This document shows, piece after piece, positions 1-8,879 of a stretch of DNA of 64,000 nucleotides (its first letter is position 1; each line of letters starts with the position of its first letter). The stretch spans positions 1 through 64,000 of the forward strand of contig JAQYWK010000003.1 in the NCBI GenBank assembly GCA_030145055.1, written 5' to 3'. A program made the position numbers and the translations under genes. The stretch is from Desulfovibrio sp. (GTDB lineage: Bacteria > Desulfobacterota > Desulfovibrionia > Desulfovibrionales > Desulfovibrionaceae). A model generated the notes under the pieces. The model did no database searches. It was not told the DNA's origin and worked only from the letters and a program-made list of their open reading frames with translations.

Positions 1-372
1 TGCAGCGCGGAATCGGAAACTATGCAATCCCCGTTTAGAAGTCAACCGTTTTGTGACCGGTCAGTCAAATTAAACTCTCAGAGACGCTGTGCCGTTAAGG
101 CGTTGCTGACCCGAGAAAGAGGTTCTAGATAAAACCAGTCTCCGCGTCAATGGGTTTCTGCGTTATTGTGGATATCTGTTAATAATAAATTCGGGAATGG
201 CTTAACCATGCGAATTCATTTTCACCATCCACATATCCTAGCCCATCTTTGCCAGAACTCATTCTCAATATGCAATAGATTCTCTATGAGTTAAGACTCT
301 TCTATTGCCTTTATTCTTCATGATATACATACTCGAGACAAAACAAACATCTACAACCTTAAGATATCATAT
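1..372. other. Left-edge region without a recognised gene
   Basis: No gene is recognised here. Plus-strand frame 1 is open from the edge to a TAA at about 130-132 and frame 2 is open to a TAA near 71-73, so the tail of a coding region entering from the left cannot be excluded, but neither short translation resembles a family I know. No tRNA, rRNA or clear terminator is visible. The last 100 bases are AT-rich and presumably carry the promoter of the next gene. Confidence 0.3.
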
Positions 373-1437
373 ATGAACATACTCACCACCAGCTCTCAGT
401 ACACTCATATTATACACGGATTAAAAACAGGAATCGCGGCAGTCCTTGCGTATGTTCTTACTGTTAATGTCTTAAACCTCTCTTATGGATACTGGTCGGC
501 CCTGTCTGCGGTCATTGTCATGCAAATCAACATTGCTGATTCCGTAAGGATGTGCTGGTACAGATTCTCAGGTACAGCCATAGGTGCTATCATGGGCATT
601 CTTTCCATTGTTATATTCCCTCAGACACCATCCATGATTCTTTTATCTCTTTTCCTTTCTGTAGCCTTCTGCGCTTATATGACCAAATACAACGAATTCT
701 ATAGAATGGCTGCCATCACTGTGACAATCATAACTCTTGCAAGTCTTGGTCAGGCTGACCGAATTGAGTTTGGGCTTTATAGAGTTCTTGAAATCAGCAT
801 AGGTGTAGCGTGTGCATTCGTTACTAGTATAATGATATTCCCCATGCGAGCGTCTGAGTCATTAAAAGAACGAGTCAGTATACAATTTAAAGAGTGCGCA
901 GTACATTTTGAAACTATAATGGAAAGCTTCCTAAAGAAACAAACCGGACTTGCCCCGGATATGCTTGATTCTTTCACCAACCAAGTTGCACTAAATCGAG
1001 AACTGTATGCGAAAGTCCTAAGACACGAGCGTCTCATATATATAGAGAACACGGACCTATTAGGTTTGAAGGTAAGAACTCTTGAGAAAAACTCTTCCCA
1101 CTTAAATGCTATGCTGCAAGCTCTTAACGATGTTCAGGGAGAAGGTTATGAAATCATAATGAAAAAAGAACTCAGGGCTCTTTCAATAGTAATGGCACAA
1201 TCAATGTGCGACATAAGTTCAGAAAAATCTCCAAACGAAAAAGAATTGCAGGCTGTATTCAAATCTGTTCAGGAAAAACTTGAAGTACTTCGAAACGAGG
1301 GAGCTACAAAAAGATTTTATCTCCAGAAGATATTACAATTCTTCGTTTTTTACCACAACACACAATTCATATGTAAAGATCTTCTCCAATATACAAAGGA
1401 AGAGAACAAAACAACAAAGGAAGATCAGGAGAGTTAA
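373..1437 (+). CDS. FUSC family (aromatic acid exporter-like) membrane protein
   Basis: A 354-residue protein with about six hydrophobic segments in its first 160 residues followed by a soluble, helix-rich C-terminal half. The membrane half has the FUSC/ArAE pattern: an early segment with GYWSALSAVIVMQ, a basic loop with RFSGTAIGAIMG, and a final segment ending in IFPMRAS. FUSC proteins are fusaric acid or aromatic acid exporters in the inner membrane; this is a half-size form, roughly half the length of AaeB. The start is the first ATG of the frame, and no strong ribosome-binding site precedes it. Two further half-size FUSC genes lie at about 37.5-39.6 kb. Substrate unknown. Confidence 0.8.
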   Translation: MNILTTSSQYTHIIHGLKTGIAAVLAYVLTVNVLNLSYGYWSALSAVIVMQINIADSVRMCWYRFSGTAIGAIMGILSIVIFPQTPSMILLSLFLSVAFCAYMTKYNEFYRMAAITVTIITLASLGQADRIEFGLYRVLEISIGVACAFVTSIMIFPMRASESLKERVSIQFKECAVHFETIMESFLKKQTGLAPDMLDSFTNQVALNRELYAKVLRHERLIYIENTDLLGLKVRTLEKNSSHLNAMLQALNDVQGEGYEIIMKKELRALSIVMAQSMCDISSEKSPNEKELQAVFKSVQEKLEVLRNEGATKRFYLQKILQFFVFYHNTQFICKDLLQYTKEENKTTKEDQES

Positions 1438-1441
1438 AAAA

Positions 1442-2152
1442 TCAAATCCCGATCAAAGCGTTAAGCAAGATGTCCGCGTCCAGCTTATCATGTTCGTGAG
1501 TCATAAGCAGTTTTCTAACTTCTATGCCCTTACCATAGTAAGCCTTATTACTATCCTTGCTAACCATGAGTGCACCCACATGAAATGCCATTCCACCAAA
1601 CGCACCCGCCTGATAAACTACCGTGTACATGTTCCCTTCCATATCAAATAGACCCCGATGACTTTGGTCGCTCAGCCTGCCAATAGCCAGATCAGCTCCA
1701 AGCGACATATCCAACTTTCCCGTTAAAGCTGATTCAAGAGCTTCATCGTCCAGAAGAAATATCATAACAGTCTTACTTGCAACGCCGCCCTGCAATCCAA
1801 TATCAAGTCCCGTCATACTATAGAACACCGGACCATTCCAAAAGCCTGTATTGTCCTTTGCGCACAACACGCCTGTTCCGCCCTCTGCGCCAATCATGAA
1901 GGCCATCTTGTACACATCTGGAAAGATAAACACCGCTCTGGATATTTCCAGTAAGTAGTCGATAGTCGGGCCGTACTGATTCGTGCGCATCTGCTTAACT
2001 GCACACGCAGCAGAATCTACAAGCATCTGAGTGCTAGTGGTGGAATTGCTTACGCATGGGCTGCCTGTAATCTTCTTCACCGAGTTACATGATGAAAAAA
2101 GCATGGTCAATGCGAGACAAAGCATTAATCCTTTCCATTTATTCATGCACAC
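1442..2152 (-). CDS. SYLF (Ysc84-like) lipid-binding lipoprotein
   Basis: A 236-residue predicted lipoprotein: a hydrophobic signal segment ends at FSSC, with Cys22 as the likely lipidated residue. The mature part has the SYLF/Ysc84 pattern: RAVFIFPDVYKMAFMIGAEGG, then GVLCAKDNTGFWNGPVFYSM, a Gly-rich QGGVASKTVMIFLL and a C-terminal GKGIEVRKLL. SYLF domains bind phosphoinositides in eukaryotes; the bacterial role is unknown but probably lies in the envelope. The GTG start at 2152 is preferred because an AAGGGG ribosome-binding site lies 7 bases upstream; an ATG two codons later is possible. It ends 4 bases from the convergent FUSC gene. Confidence 0.82.
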   Translation of the reverse strand: MCMNKWKGLMLCLALTMLFSSCNSVKKITGSPCVSNSTTSTQMLVDSAACAVKQMRTNQYGPTIDYLLEISRAVFIFPDVYKMAFMIGAEGGTGVLCAKDNTGFWNGPVFYSMTGLDIGLQGGVASKTVMIFLLDDEALESALTGKLDMSLGADLAIGRLSDQSHRGLFDMEGNMYTVVYQAGAFGGMAFHVGALMVSKDSNKAYYGKGIEVRKLLMTHEHDKLDADILLNALIGI

Positions 2153-2289
2153 AGTTTAACCCCTTATCTTAATGATCATCAACCCAAAATTGCTTTTTTA
2201 ACTTCTCATTCAATGTGGGTTAATTTAGAATATTTAAAATGATAAAAAATGTCATGCACCATTTCTCGCAATTACTATAAGGGTAGCCC

Positions 2290-3183
2290 ATGTCGAACTT
2301 AATGAAACCATACAATGAACAAATGATGGACGTGCTGCTTTATATTCAAAAAAATTTGGATCAACCTCTATCCCCTGAGGAGTTAGCTACAGCAGCCTGT
2401 TTTTCCGTTGTCCATTTTCATCGCATATTTAAAGGTATGATCGGCGAAAGTTTGAAAGAACACATTCGTCGCCTACGCCTCGAAAAAGCTGCGTATATGC
2501 TCTGCTACACTGATGAATCCGTCATAAACATAGCTCTAACCTCGCAATATGAATCTCCTGAAACATTCAGCCGCGCATTCAAAAAGATGTTTACGGTTCC
2601 GCCTAGTGACTACAGACGTATGGTCCGAAAACGGACAAGCCCAGCGAATCCAAACACTATATCCTACTCGCCTGAACCGACAAGTATGGATATAAATTTT
2701 GATCAATCATCTCCAACGATTCAATTGGACGTACGTGAGCGAGATGAGATATATGTTGCATTCGTCAGGCATGTTGGTTCTTATTTTAATGTGGGAAAAG
2801 CTTGGGATAAACTTTGCGCTTGGGCATGTCCAAAGGGACTTCTAGGTGCTCAGACAGAATTTATTGGACTCTGCTATGATGATCCATCTGTAACTCCGCA
2901 AGGCAAGATCAGATACGATGCCTGCATAAGCACTTTAACCGAACTTGTTGCCGAAGGTGACATAGGAACACAGAAAATCCCGGGCGGAAAGTACGCTGTT
3001 GCAACGCATTATGGTTCATACGAAGGACTCGAAGAAGCGTACAAAGAGTTGTATGGTAAATGGCTACCCGCTAACGGACATCAGCTCAGAGATTCTATCC
3101 CTTCATTTGAGAAATACCTTAACACCCCTGCGGATACTGCGCCTGAAGACTTAATCACAGAAATTCACTTGGCAATTAATTAA
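2290..3183 (+). CDS. AraC-family regulator with C-terminal GyrI-like effector domain
   Basis: A 297-residue regulator. Residues about 8-110 form an AraC DNA-binding domain with two helix-turn-helix units: the first contains LSPEELATAACFSVVHFHR, the second ends in the signature SRAFKKMFTVPPSDYRR. Residues about 140-295 form a GyrI-like (SHV2/Rob C-terminal) small-molecule-binding domain, with VAFVRHVGSYFNVGKAWDKL and a conserved CYDDP. The order, N-terminal HTH and C-terminal ligand domain, is that of Rob and BmrR-type multidrug sensors. A stand-alone GyrI-like gene follows within 30 bases and is probably co-transcribed. The effector is unknown. Confidence 0.9.
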   Translation: MSNLMKPYNEQMMDVLLYIQKNLDQPLSPEELATAACFSVVHFHRIFKGMIGESLKEHIRRLRLEKAAYMLCYTDESVINIALTSQYESPETFSRAFKKMFTVPPSDYRRMVRKRTSPANPNTISYSPEPTSMDINFDQSSPTIQLDVRERDEIYVAFVRHVGSYFNVGKAWDKLCAWACPKGLLGAQTEFIGLCYDDPSVTPQGKIRYDACISTLTELVAEGDIGTQKIPGGKYAVATHYGSYEGLEEAYKELYGKWLPANGHQLRDSIPSFEKYLNTPADTAPEDLITEIHLAIN

Positions 3184-3208
3184 CATAACCCTGAAAATGG
3201 AGCTTAAA

Positions 3209-3670
3209 ATGGACGTTAAAATTTGGAATCTCGACCCAATGAAAATGGCTTATGTAGAACATATTGGCCCATATGAGGAAGTCGGAAAAGCATGGGAAAA
3301 ACTCTGCGGTTGGGCTGGACCTAAAGGTCTTTTCAACGAAAGTACCAGATCATTCGGCGTATATCACGACAATCCCATGGAAGTTCCTGCTGAGAAGCTC
3401 CGCTCTGAAGCATGTATTACAGTCGCTAATGAAATTGCGAATTCTGACGGAATTAAATTCAAAGATGTTAACGGCGGCAAATACGCTGTAGCAGTTCTCC
3501 TCGGACCTTACGATCAACTTGCTGACAAGTGGATGGAATTCTACATGAAATGGCTGCCGGAAAGCGGCGAAGAATATAGAGATGAACCATGCTACGAACA
3601 ATATTTGAATTCCCCTAATGTAACAAAACCTGAACAACTGGTTACCTTGCTACTTTTGCCGTTGAAGTAA
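3209..3670 (+). CDS. Stand-alone GyrI-like small-molecule-binding protein
   Basis: A 153-residue single-domain protein of the GyrI-like/AraC effector-binding family. It parallels the C-terminal half of the upstream regulator: MAYVEHIGPYEEVGKAWEKL here against VAFVRHVGSYFNVGKAWDKL there, and GGKYAVAVLLGPYDQL against GGKYAVATHYGSYEGL. The two look like a duplication. I place the start at ATG 3209 because GGAG at 3199-3202 lies 6 bases before it; the in-frame ATG at 3197 would put that ribosome-binding site inside the gene. Such proteins can sequester or hydrolyse compounds or inhibit gyrase; the actual role is not shown by the sequence. Confidence 0.85.
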   Translation: MDVKIWNLDPMKMAYVEHIGPYEEVGKAWEKLCGWAGPKGLFNESTRSFGVYHDNPMEVPAEKLRSEACITVANEIANSDGIKFKDVNGGKYAVAVLLGPYDQLADKWMEFYMKWLPESGEEYRDEPCYEQYLNSPNVTKPEQLVTLLLLPLK

Positions 3671-3676
3671 AACTTA

Positions 3677-3720
3677 AAAAAGATCCCCCTTCTATATATA
3701 GAAGAGGGATCTTTTCGTTT
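3677..3720. terminator. Rho-independent terminator, probably bidirectional
   Basis: A 15-bp stem with one mismatch (AAAAGATCCC... against ...GGGATCTTTT) around an AT-rich loop, with T-runs in both readings. It sits between the convergent GyrI-like gene and the lipoprotein gene. Confidence 0.85.
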
Positions 3721-3740
3721 CAGTTAATAGTGGCCGTCAT

Positions 3741-4619
3741 CTAATATGGCGCTATCAACAATGACTTCTCCATCATCATTGGAATCCAAAGTCTCTTAGT
3801 CTTCTTATCCAGATAAAAATCCGCTGGGCCTGCAATCTTATCCGGCAATGAGACCTCTTCGACATTTCCGGTTTTCGTATCTAGCTTAAGAACAACACCC
3901 TTCTTCTCAAAAGCAACCCAATCTGAAAAGTACGCGCTGTCCCCATCGACTGCCATACCGTCATACATACCACCTGTAGTATAAATCTTCTCAAAACTAA
4001 GTTTGCCGTCTTCCAGTCGCCCCTTCCCAATGAACCCATTCGGTTTGTGATCCGTACCGAAGGTTGCAACGTATAATGTTTTATCTTCAGGAACATAGTA
4101 CAATCCATTTGCACCGGTGATATCAGCATCAACTTCTACTTGTTTATAAGAAGGAGTACCAACTATCGCGACCTCGTAAATTTTTCCAATATCCATAGCT
4201 GAAACCAAAATTATCTTTTCATTTAGCACCGTGATCCCGTTAAGAAAGGACGTGCCCTCACTTGAGAAGTCGAGACTAAAGACTTGTTCACCAGTCTCCA
4301 CGGCAAACCCTTTAAGCACATCAATGTCTGCTACAAACAGAACTCCATTCAATGCCACCATTCCTTTCGGAGCATTCAGATCATTAATGAAACGGCGTTC
4401 AAGCACTTCGCCATCTGCTGAAAGCTTTGTAATATATCCATCGCCATCCTTATCCATAGGCTTAAGCTTCTCGCCCACATTTGAAACATAAAAGTATGTT
4501 CCATCAGACGTAACACTTTCAGGTGCGGAAAATCCGTCGACCTTTAAACTCTTTGACGAGCACGCGCCAAGTGACATCGCAAAAACAAGACAAATAAACA
4601 TAACTAAGTATCTCTTCAT
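3741..4619 (-). CDS. SMP-30/NHL-like beta-propeller lipoprotein
   Basis: A 292-residue predicted lipoprotein with signal segment and lipobox SLGAC (Cys20). The mature part has repeated blade-like segments such as SVTSDGTYFYVSN, LNAPKGMVALNGVLFVADI and GPADFYLDKKTKRLWIPMM, resembling SMP-30/gluconolactonase or NHL propellers, so a periplasmic or outer-membrane binding role or a lactonase-like activity is possible. The start is ATG 4619: GGAGGG lies immediately upstream, and an in-frame ATG at 4631 would include it. It lies 59 bases downstream of the AraC gene on the same strand and may be its target. Confidence 0.72.
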   Translation of the reverse strand: MKRYLVMFICLVFAMSLGACSSKSLKVDGFSAPESVTSDGTYFYVSNVGEKLKPMDKDGDGYITKLSADGEVLERRFINDLNAPKGMVALNGVLFVADIDVLKGFAVETGEQVFSLDFSSEGTSFLNGITVLNEKIILVSAMDIGKIYEVAIVGTPSYKQVEVDADITGANGLYYVPEDKTLYVATFGTDHKPNGFIGKGRLEDGKLSFEKIYTTGGMYDGMAVDGDSAYFSDWVAFEKKGVVLKLDTKTGNVEEVSLPDKIAGPADFYLDKKTKRLWIPMMMEKSLLIAPY

Positions 4620-4678
4620 AATTCCCTCCATGTTTCTTTCAAATGAAACTAGAGAAAAAAGAAGAAACTAACTCTCGT

Positions 4679-5560
4679 TTAAAGTTCAAGCTTTGACGAT
4701 TTTAGTCCAGAACGATATTCACGGGGTGTGTGACCGAATTGCTTACGGAAAATACTGCTGAAATGGGAAAGGCTGTCATATCCGGCTTCGTAGGATATTT
4801 CGGATATGTTTTTTGATGAATTTTGGATCAATTGCGCAGCCCAAGAAAGCCGGCGCGCACGAATCCACTTGGCAGGGGAGGTTCCAAAAATTTTGCTGAA
4901 CTCTCGTTTGAAAGTTGAAAGACTACGCCCGGAAAGGGATGCCATATCTTCAAGACTTATATTTTTATTAAAATACTGTTCAACGGTGGCGACCAGATCC
5001 GTTTTATTTTCGCTACGACAGAATAGTAAAAAATTGACAAAATTTTCGTTCCCATCTGCATCACACAAATAATGAAGTAGCTCACGAACCTTAAGTCTTA
5101 AGAATTCACCATCATGAGCTAATGGCGAGCCGAAAAGAGGAATAAGAGATGACAGGTAAATCTGAATGGGTTCACTAGTCTCAACACGAAATAGCGAAGG
5201 GATATCAACTAATGAGTCATCACTATTCGAGGAAAGAGAATCGACAAACTCAGTAAACATTGAATCATTTAGAAAAAATAAAATGGTATCAAATGTCCCT
5301 CCCTCCTCGGGAACTAATTCGGACATGAGGTGGCACCCTTTACGAATGAAAAAAGAATCCCCTGCGCCAAGCTCAACATCGCCGTCGACCGAGTGGATGA
5401 TCTTTGTGCCCGACAAAATGAATACAAGTGAATGCTGCGCAACACACGCCTCATGCCTGACCATTGATTTGCGAGATTGATATTGCACAAAGGTCAAACC
5501 ATCCAGAGTGATGCTCGGGATTTCAACGGAAGATTTTATGTGGCGCGGTATTGTCAGCAT
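4679..5560 (-). CDS. AraC-family transcriptional regulator (N-terminal cupin-like domain)
   Basis: A 293-residue regulator with a C-terminal AraC DNA-binding domain at about 195-290: first HTH in ISLEDMASLSGRSLSTFKRE, second in ISEISYEAGYDSLSHFSSIF, closing with RKQFGHTPREYRSG. The N-terminal part has a beta-rich cupin-like pattern (HSLVFILSGTKIIH, then ELGAGDSFFIRKGCHL). It resembles regulators of the type that sense a ligand or partner protein through the N-terminus. No Shine-Dalgarno sequence precedes ATG 5560; the asnS terminator ends only about 3 bases before it, so the start codon or the transcript start is uncertain. Confidence 0.85.
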   Translation of the reverse strand: MLTIPRHIKSSVEIPSITLDGLTFVQYQSRKSMVRHEACVAQHSLVFILSGTKIIHSVDGDVELGAGDSFFIRKGCHLMSELVPEEGGTFDTILFFLNDSMFTEFVDSLSSNSDDSLVDIPSLFRVETSEPIQIYLSSLIPLFGSPLAHDGEFLRLKVRELLHYLCDADGNENFVNFLLFCRSENKTDLVATVEQYFNKNISLEDMASLSGRSLSTFKREFSKIFGTSPAKWIRARRLSWAAQLIQNSSKNISEISYEAGYDSLSHFSSIFRKQFGHTPREYRSGLKSSKLEL

Positions 5561-5562
5561 AT

Positions 5563-5591
5563 TAAAAAAAAGGGCCGCACAAGGCAGCCCT
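5563..5591 (-). terminator. Terminator of asnS
   Basis: Read on the minus strand: AGGGCTGC, short loop, GCGGCCCT, then eight T. One G-U pair in the stem. It lies directly after the asnS stop codon and abuts the start of the downstream araC gene. Confidence 0.85.
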
Positions 5592-5598
5592 AATATAA

Positions 5599-6990
5599 TT
5601 AGAATTCTAGACTCTTAGGTGTTCTTGGGAAAGGTATTACGTCGCGGATGTTAGTAACTCCGGTCAGTAGCATGAGCATACGCTCAAAGCCCATTCCGAA
5701 TCCTGCATGCGGCGCGGTTCCGAAACGGCGACTATCTAAGTACCACCAGTAATCTTCGGTATCCATTCCCATGTCAGTTATTCTGCGCTCAAGCACATCG
5801 AGTCTTTCTTCACGCTGCGAGCCACCGACAAGTTCGCCGATTCTAGGGACAAGCAGATCCATTGCGGCAACGGTTTTACCGTCATCGTTAAGACGCATGT
5901 AGAAAGGTTTAATTTCCACAGGGTAATCATAAACAATTACAGGCTTCTTGAAATGCTTCTCAGTGAGATATCTCTCATGCTCTGTTTGCAGATCAAGGCC
6001 ATATTCCGGCTTGTATTCGAACTTGCTAGCTTTCTTGCAACGCTGCAAAAGTTCAATTGCATCAGTGTAAGTGATGCGCTCAAATGAATTTTCAGAGATA
6101 TTCTTGAGTGTATCCATCAAAGTTTTATCTACGAACTTCGCGAACAGCTCCATATCATCAGGGCAATGCTCAAGGATGTGTGCGATGAGATATTTTACCA
6201 TCTCTTCACTGAGATCCATATTGTCATCAAGATCGGCAAACGCCATCTCAGGTTCAATCATCCAAAATTCCGCAGCATGGCGCGGTGTATTGGATTTTTC
6301 AGCGCGGAAAGTCGGCCCGAAGGTGTAAACATTACCAAGAGACAATGCGTACATTTCAGCAGAAAGCTGACCCGATACTGTCAGGTGAGATTCCTGACCG
6401 AAAAAGTCGCGTGCGCCCTGCTCTTCCTTTTTAGTTTTAGAAAGAGTTTCGTGATCAAGAGATGTAACCCTGAACATTTCTCCGGCACCTTCACAGTCTG
6501 AACCTGTGATGATTGGAGTATGAACGTAGAAGAATCCTTTATCCCGATAAAATTTATGAATCGCATATGAAAGTTCCGCGCGAATACGGAACATTGCTCC
6601 GAATTTATTCGTACGGGGACGAAGATGCGCTATCGTCCGCAAGAACTCATCAGAATGACGTTTCTTCTGGAGCGGAAATGTTTCAGCATCCGCAGCGCCA
6701 AGCAGTTCGACAGTTTTACCGCGAACTTCCCACTTCTGCCCTTTACCAGGAGACTCGATAAGCTCACCAGTGATGCTGACTGATGCGCCAGTATTTATTT
6801 TTTCAAGTACAGCTACAATTTCAGGGGTGTGATCAATGATTGCCTGAATGTTTTTGATACAGGAACCATCGTTTATTTCTAAAAATGAAAATCCCTTGCT
6901 ATCTCTCTTCGTACGGACCCAACCTTTGATGAGAATCTCAGTAACTGAGCTTTCCGCATTCAAAGCATCTTTTATGCACGTTCTTTTCAT
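5599..6990 (-). CDS. asnS: Asparaginyl-tRNA synthetase
   Basis: A 463-residue class IIb aminoacyl-tRNA synthetase that charges tRNA-Asn. An OB-fold anticodon-binding domain occupies about residues 15-105 ([20 protein letters not shown]), followed by the catalytic domain with class II motif 2 ([20 protein letters not shown]) and motif 3 ([15 protein letters not shown]). The C-terminal [11 protein letters not shown] is typical of AsnRS rather than AspRS. The start is ATG 6990, with GGAGA upstream; a longer in-frame start at 7128 would add 46 residues rich in Tyr, Ile and Phe with no family match. Divergent from ftsY. Confidence 0.97.
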   Translation of the reverse strand: MKRTCIKDALNAESSVTEILIKGWVRTKRDSKGFSFLEINDGSCIKNIQAIIDHTPEIVAVLEKINTGASVSITGELIESPGKGQKWEVRGKTVELLGAADAETFPLQKKRHSDEFLRTIAHLRPRTNKFGAMFRIRAELSYAIHKFYRDKGFFYVHTPIITGSDCEGAGEMFRVTSLDHETLSKTKKEEQGARDFFGQESHLTVSGQLSAEMYALSLGNVYTFGPTFRAEKSNTPRHAAEFWMIEPEMAFADLDDNMDLSEEMVKYLIAHILEHCPDDMELFAKFVDKTLMDTLKNISENSFERITYTDAIELLQRCKKASKFEYKPEYGLDLQTEHERYLTEKHFKKPVIVYDYPVEIKPFYMRLNDDGKTVAAMDLLVPRIGELVGGSQREERLDVLERRITDMGMDTEDYWWYLDSRRFGTAPHAGFGMGFERMLMLLTGVTNIRDVIPFPRTPKSLEF

Positions 6991-7193
6991 AAAAAGTCTC
7001 CATTTATTGCGTTTTGCAAAGATATATATGTAAGGCGAGCAAATTTCAACCAACTTGTTCATCATTATATATATGTAGCTGCGAAAAGGGTAAACCACAA
7101 AGGTGCGGTAGAATTGATTCGGCCCCATGGTTGCGTATCGCGCTAGTCTGCGCTATCTTCCGCTGTTCAAAATAGAATTAAAAGGGGATTTCA

Positions 7194-8762
7194 ATGGGAT
7201 TCTTTTCTAAAGTAAAAAAATTATTTGTCAGTCCAGAAGACAGAGCGAACCAAGCTCTTGAAGAATATTTAGGTGATGAGAAACCAGTCAGCCCGGATGC
7301 TGAGCAAGAAGTTCCTACGCAAGTAGTTGCCGAGCCAGCACCTGAGCCAATTGCTAAACAGGAACCGATTGCTGCACCTGTTGCTGCTCCAGTCGTTGAA
7401 AATACTACTGAGCCAGTTCCTACTGTTCAAGAAACAGTCACACCGGCTCCAACTCCAGAAGCAAAAGCGAAAACCATTGATCCTGTAAAGGATGGAGGTA
7501 AGGCAAGAGTAATCGAGCCTTCCATGGTCACTGAGTCCAAAGCGGATGCAGACAAACCACAGTGGCAGATTGATCTGACTAAAGCTCTTCAGCAAGCAGA
7601 CCCACGCCTTTCAGTATGGCTTGAGCTGATTCTTGATGGAATAGAAACTGCCGGAGACGATCTCTGGGCACGTTTACAATTTTTGCTCGAAGCTCTCGAA
7701 GCACCTGCGGATGAAGCGGCAGACTTTGTTACCAGTTTCAAAGAATGGCTTGAAGACATGGACTACGAACATGTTGACGAATTCCGCTCTGAATTGCAGT
7801 ACCGCTTAGCATTGGCACTAGAACTTGAAGATGAAGAAGATGAGAAAAGTCGTCTGTTCATCAAACTTTCCGAAGGCCTTGCTAAAACAAGAGAACAGAT
7901 CACCAAGCGTATTGATTCTCTACTTTCCAGCCACACCGCATTTGATGACGATTTCTGGGAAGAATTCGAAGAGATTCTGATCATGGCGGATGTTGGTTAT
8001 GAAGCCACCACAGAACTTGTGGACCGCTTGAAAGAAAGAATCCGCAAAAGCGGCGAGACAAATCCCGAGAACTTCAAGACTCTTCTTCGTGAAGAGCTAG
8101 ACGATATATTTAAAGTTCCTAAGCGTATTAAAGCTTTCACTCCGCCAGAAGTCGTAATGATGATCGGAGTTAACGGCGTTGGTAAAACAACCACTATTGC
8201 TAAGATTGCTCATCGCGAACAGATGCAGGGCCGTAAAGTTCTCATCGTCGCGGGTGATACATTCAGAGCGGCCGCTATTGGACAGCTCGAAATATGGGCA
8301 AAACGCGTAGGCGCAGGATTCTTCGCCAAGGCAGAAGGTTCCGACCCAGCCGCAGTAGCTTACGAAGGCATAGATTACGCTGTTAAAAACGGCTACGACC
8401 TTATGCTTCTTGATACCGCAGGAAGACTGCACACCAAGAGCAACTTGATGGAAGAGCTACATAAGATCAAAAGAGTTCTCAGCAAAAAGCATGACGAAGC
8501 TCCGCACCGTAGTATTCTGGTTATTGACGCAACGACAGGACAGAATGCGCTATCGCAGACCAAGCTTTTCCATGAGGCTATCGGCGTGGATGAATTAATC
8601 CTCACTAAACTTGATGGAACAGCAAAGGGCGGCGTAATGATTGCCGTGACCATGCAGAACAAAATCCCGATCACCTTCATAGGACTCGGGGAAAAAATGG
8701 AAGATCTCAGACCATTCAACGGTGAAGATTTTGCTAAGGCTTTGTTAATATCAGATAAGTAA
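7194..8762 (+). CDS. ftsY: Signal recognition particle receptor FtsY
   Basis: A 522-residue SRP receptor GTPase that docks ribosome-SRP complexes at the inner membrane. The first 100 or so residues are an acidic, Pro/Ala/Val-rich A domain; a further acidic region precedes the NG domain. G motifs are visible: G1 GVNGVGKTTT (residues 325-334), DTFRAAA, G3 DTAGR, G4 TKLDGTAKGG, and the closing GLGEKMEDLRPF. The length is above that of many FtsY because of the long A domain. A GGGG ribosome-binding site precedes ATG 7194. A strong terminator follows. Confidence 0.97.
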   Translation: MGFFSKVKKLFVSPEDRANQALEEYLGDEKPVSPDAEQEVPTQVVAEPAPEPIAKQEPIAAPVAAPVVENTTEPVPTVQETVTPAPTPEAKAKTIDPVKDGGKARVIEPSMVTESKADADKPQWQIDLTKALQQADPRLSVWLELILDGIETAGDDLWARLQFLLEALEAPADEAADFVTSFKEWLEDMDYEHVDEFRSELQYRLALALELEDEEDEKSRLFIKLSEGLAKTREQITKRIDSLLSSHTAFDDDFWEEFEEILIMADVGYEATTELVDRLKERIRKSGETNPENFKTLLREELDDIFKVPKRIKAFTPPEVVMMIGVNGVGKTTTIAKIAHREQMQGRKVLIVAGDTFRAAAIGQLEIWAKRVGAGFFAKAEGSDPAAVAYEGIDYAVKNGYDLMLLDTAGRLHTKSNLMEELHKIKRVLSKKHDEAPHRSILVIDATTGQNALSQTKLFHEAIGVDELILTKLDGTAKGGVMIAVTMQNKIPITFIGLGEKMEDLRPFNGEDFAKALLISDK

Positions 8763-8786
8763 GATCTTACTACACGCACCAAAATT

Positions 8787-8826
8787 AAAATCCCCTTGAA
8801 GCTCACGCTCCAAGGGGATTTTCTTT
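8787..8826. terminator. Bidirectional terminator between ftsY and the rluA-type gene
   Basis: A perfect 12-bp stem, AAAATCCCCTTG (8787-8798) with CAAGGGGATTTT (8811-8822), flanked by A/T runs. Confidence 0.9.
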
Positions 8827-8879
8827 ATTCATATAAAAACAAAGCCAGCCAGTTTAGGCTAACCAGTAATAACTAAAAC

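Noticed and set aside
1280-1651. 123-codon plus-strand frame across the FUSC and SYLF gene ends
   Set aside because: It overlaps two supported genes in other frames, is Lys/Arg/Thr-biased, and lacks a plausible start context.
6991-7128. Extended N-terminus of asnS from an upstream ATG
   Set aside because: The 46 extra residues are hydrophobic and aromatic with no match to the AsnRS OB-fold start, while ATG 6990 has a good ribosome-binding site.
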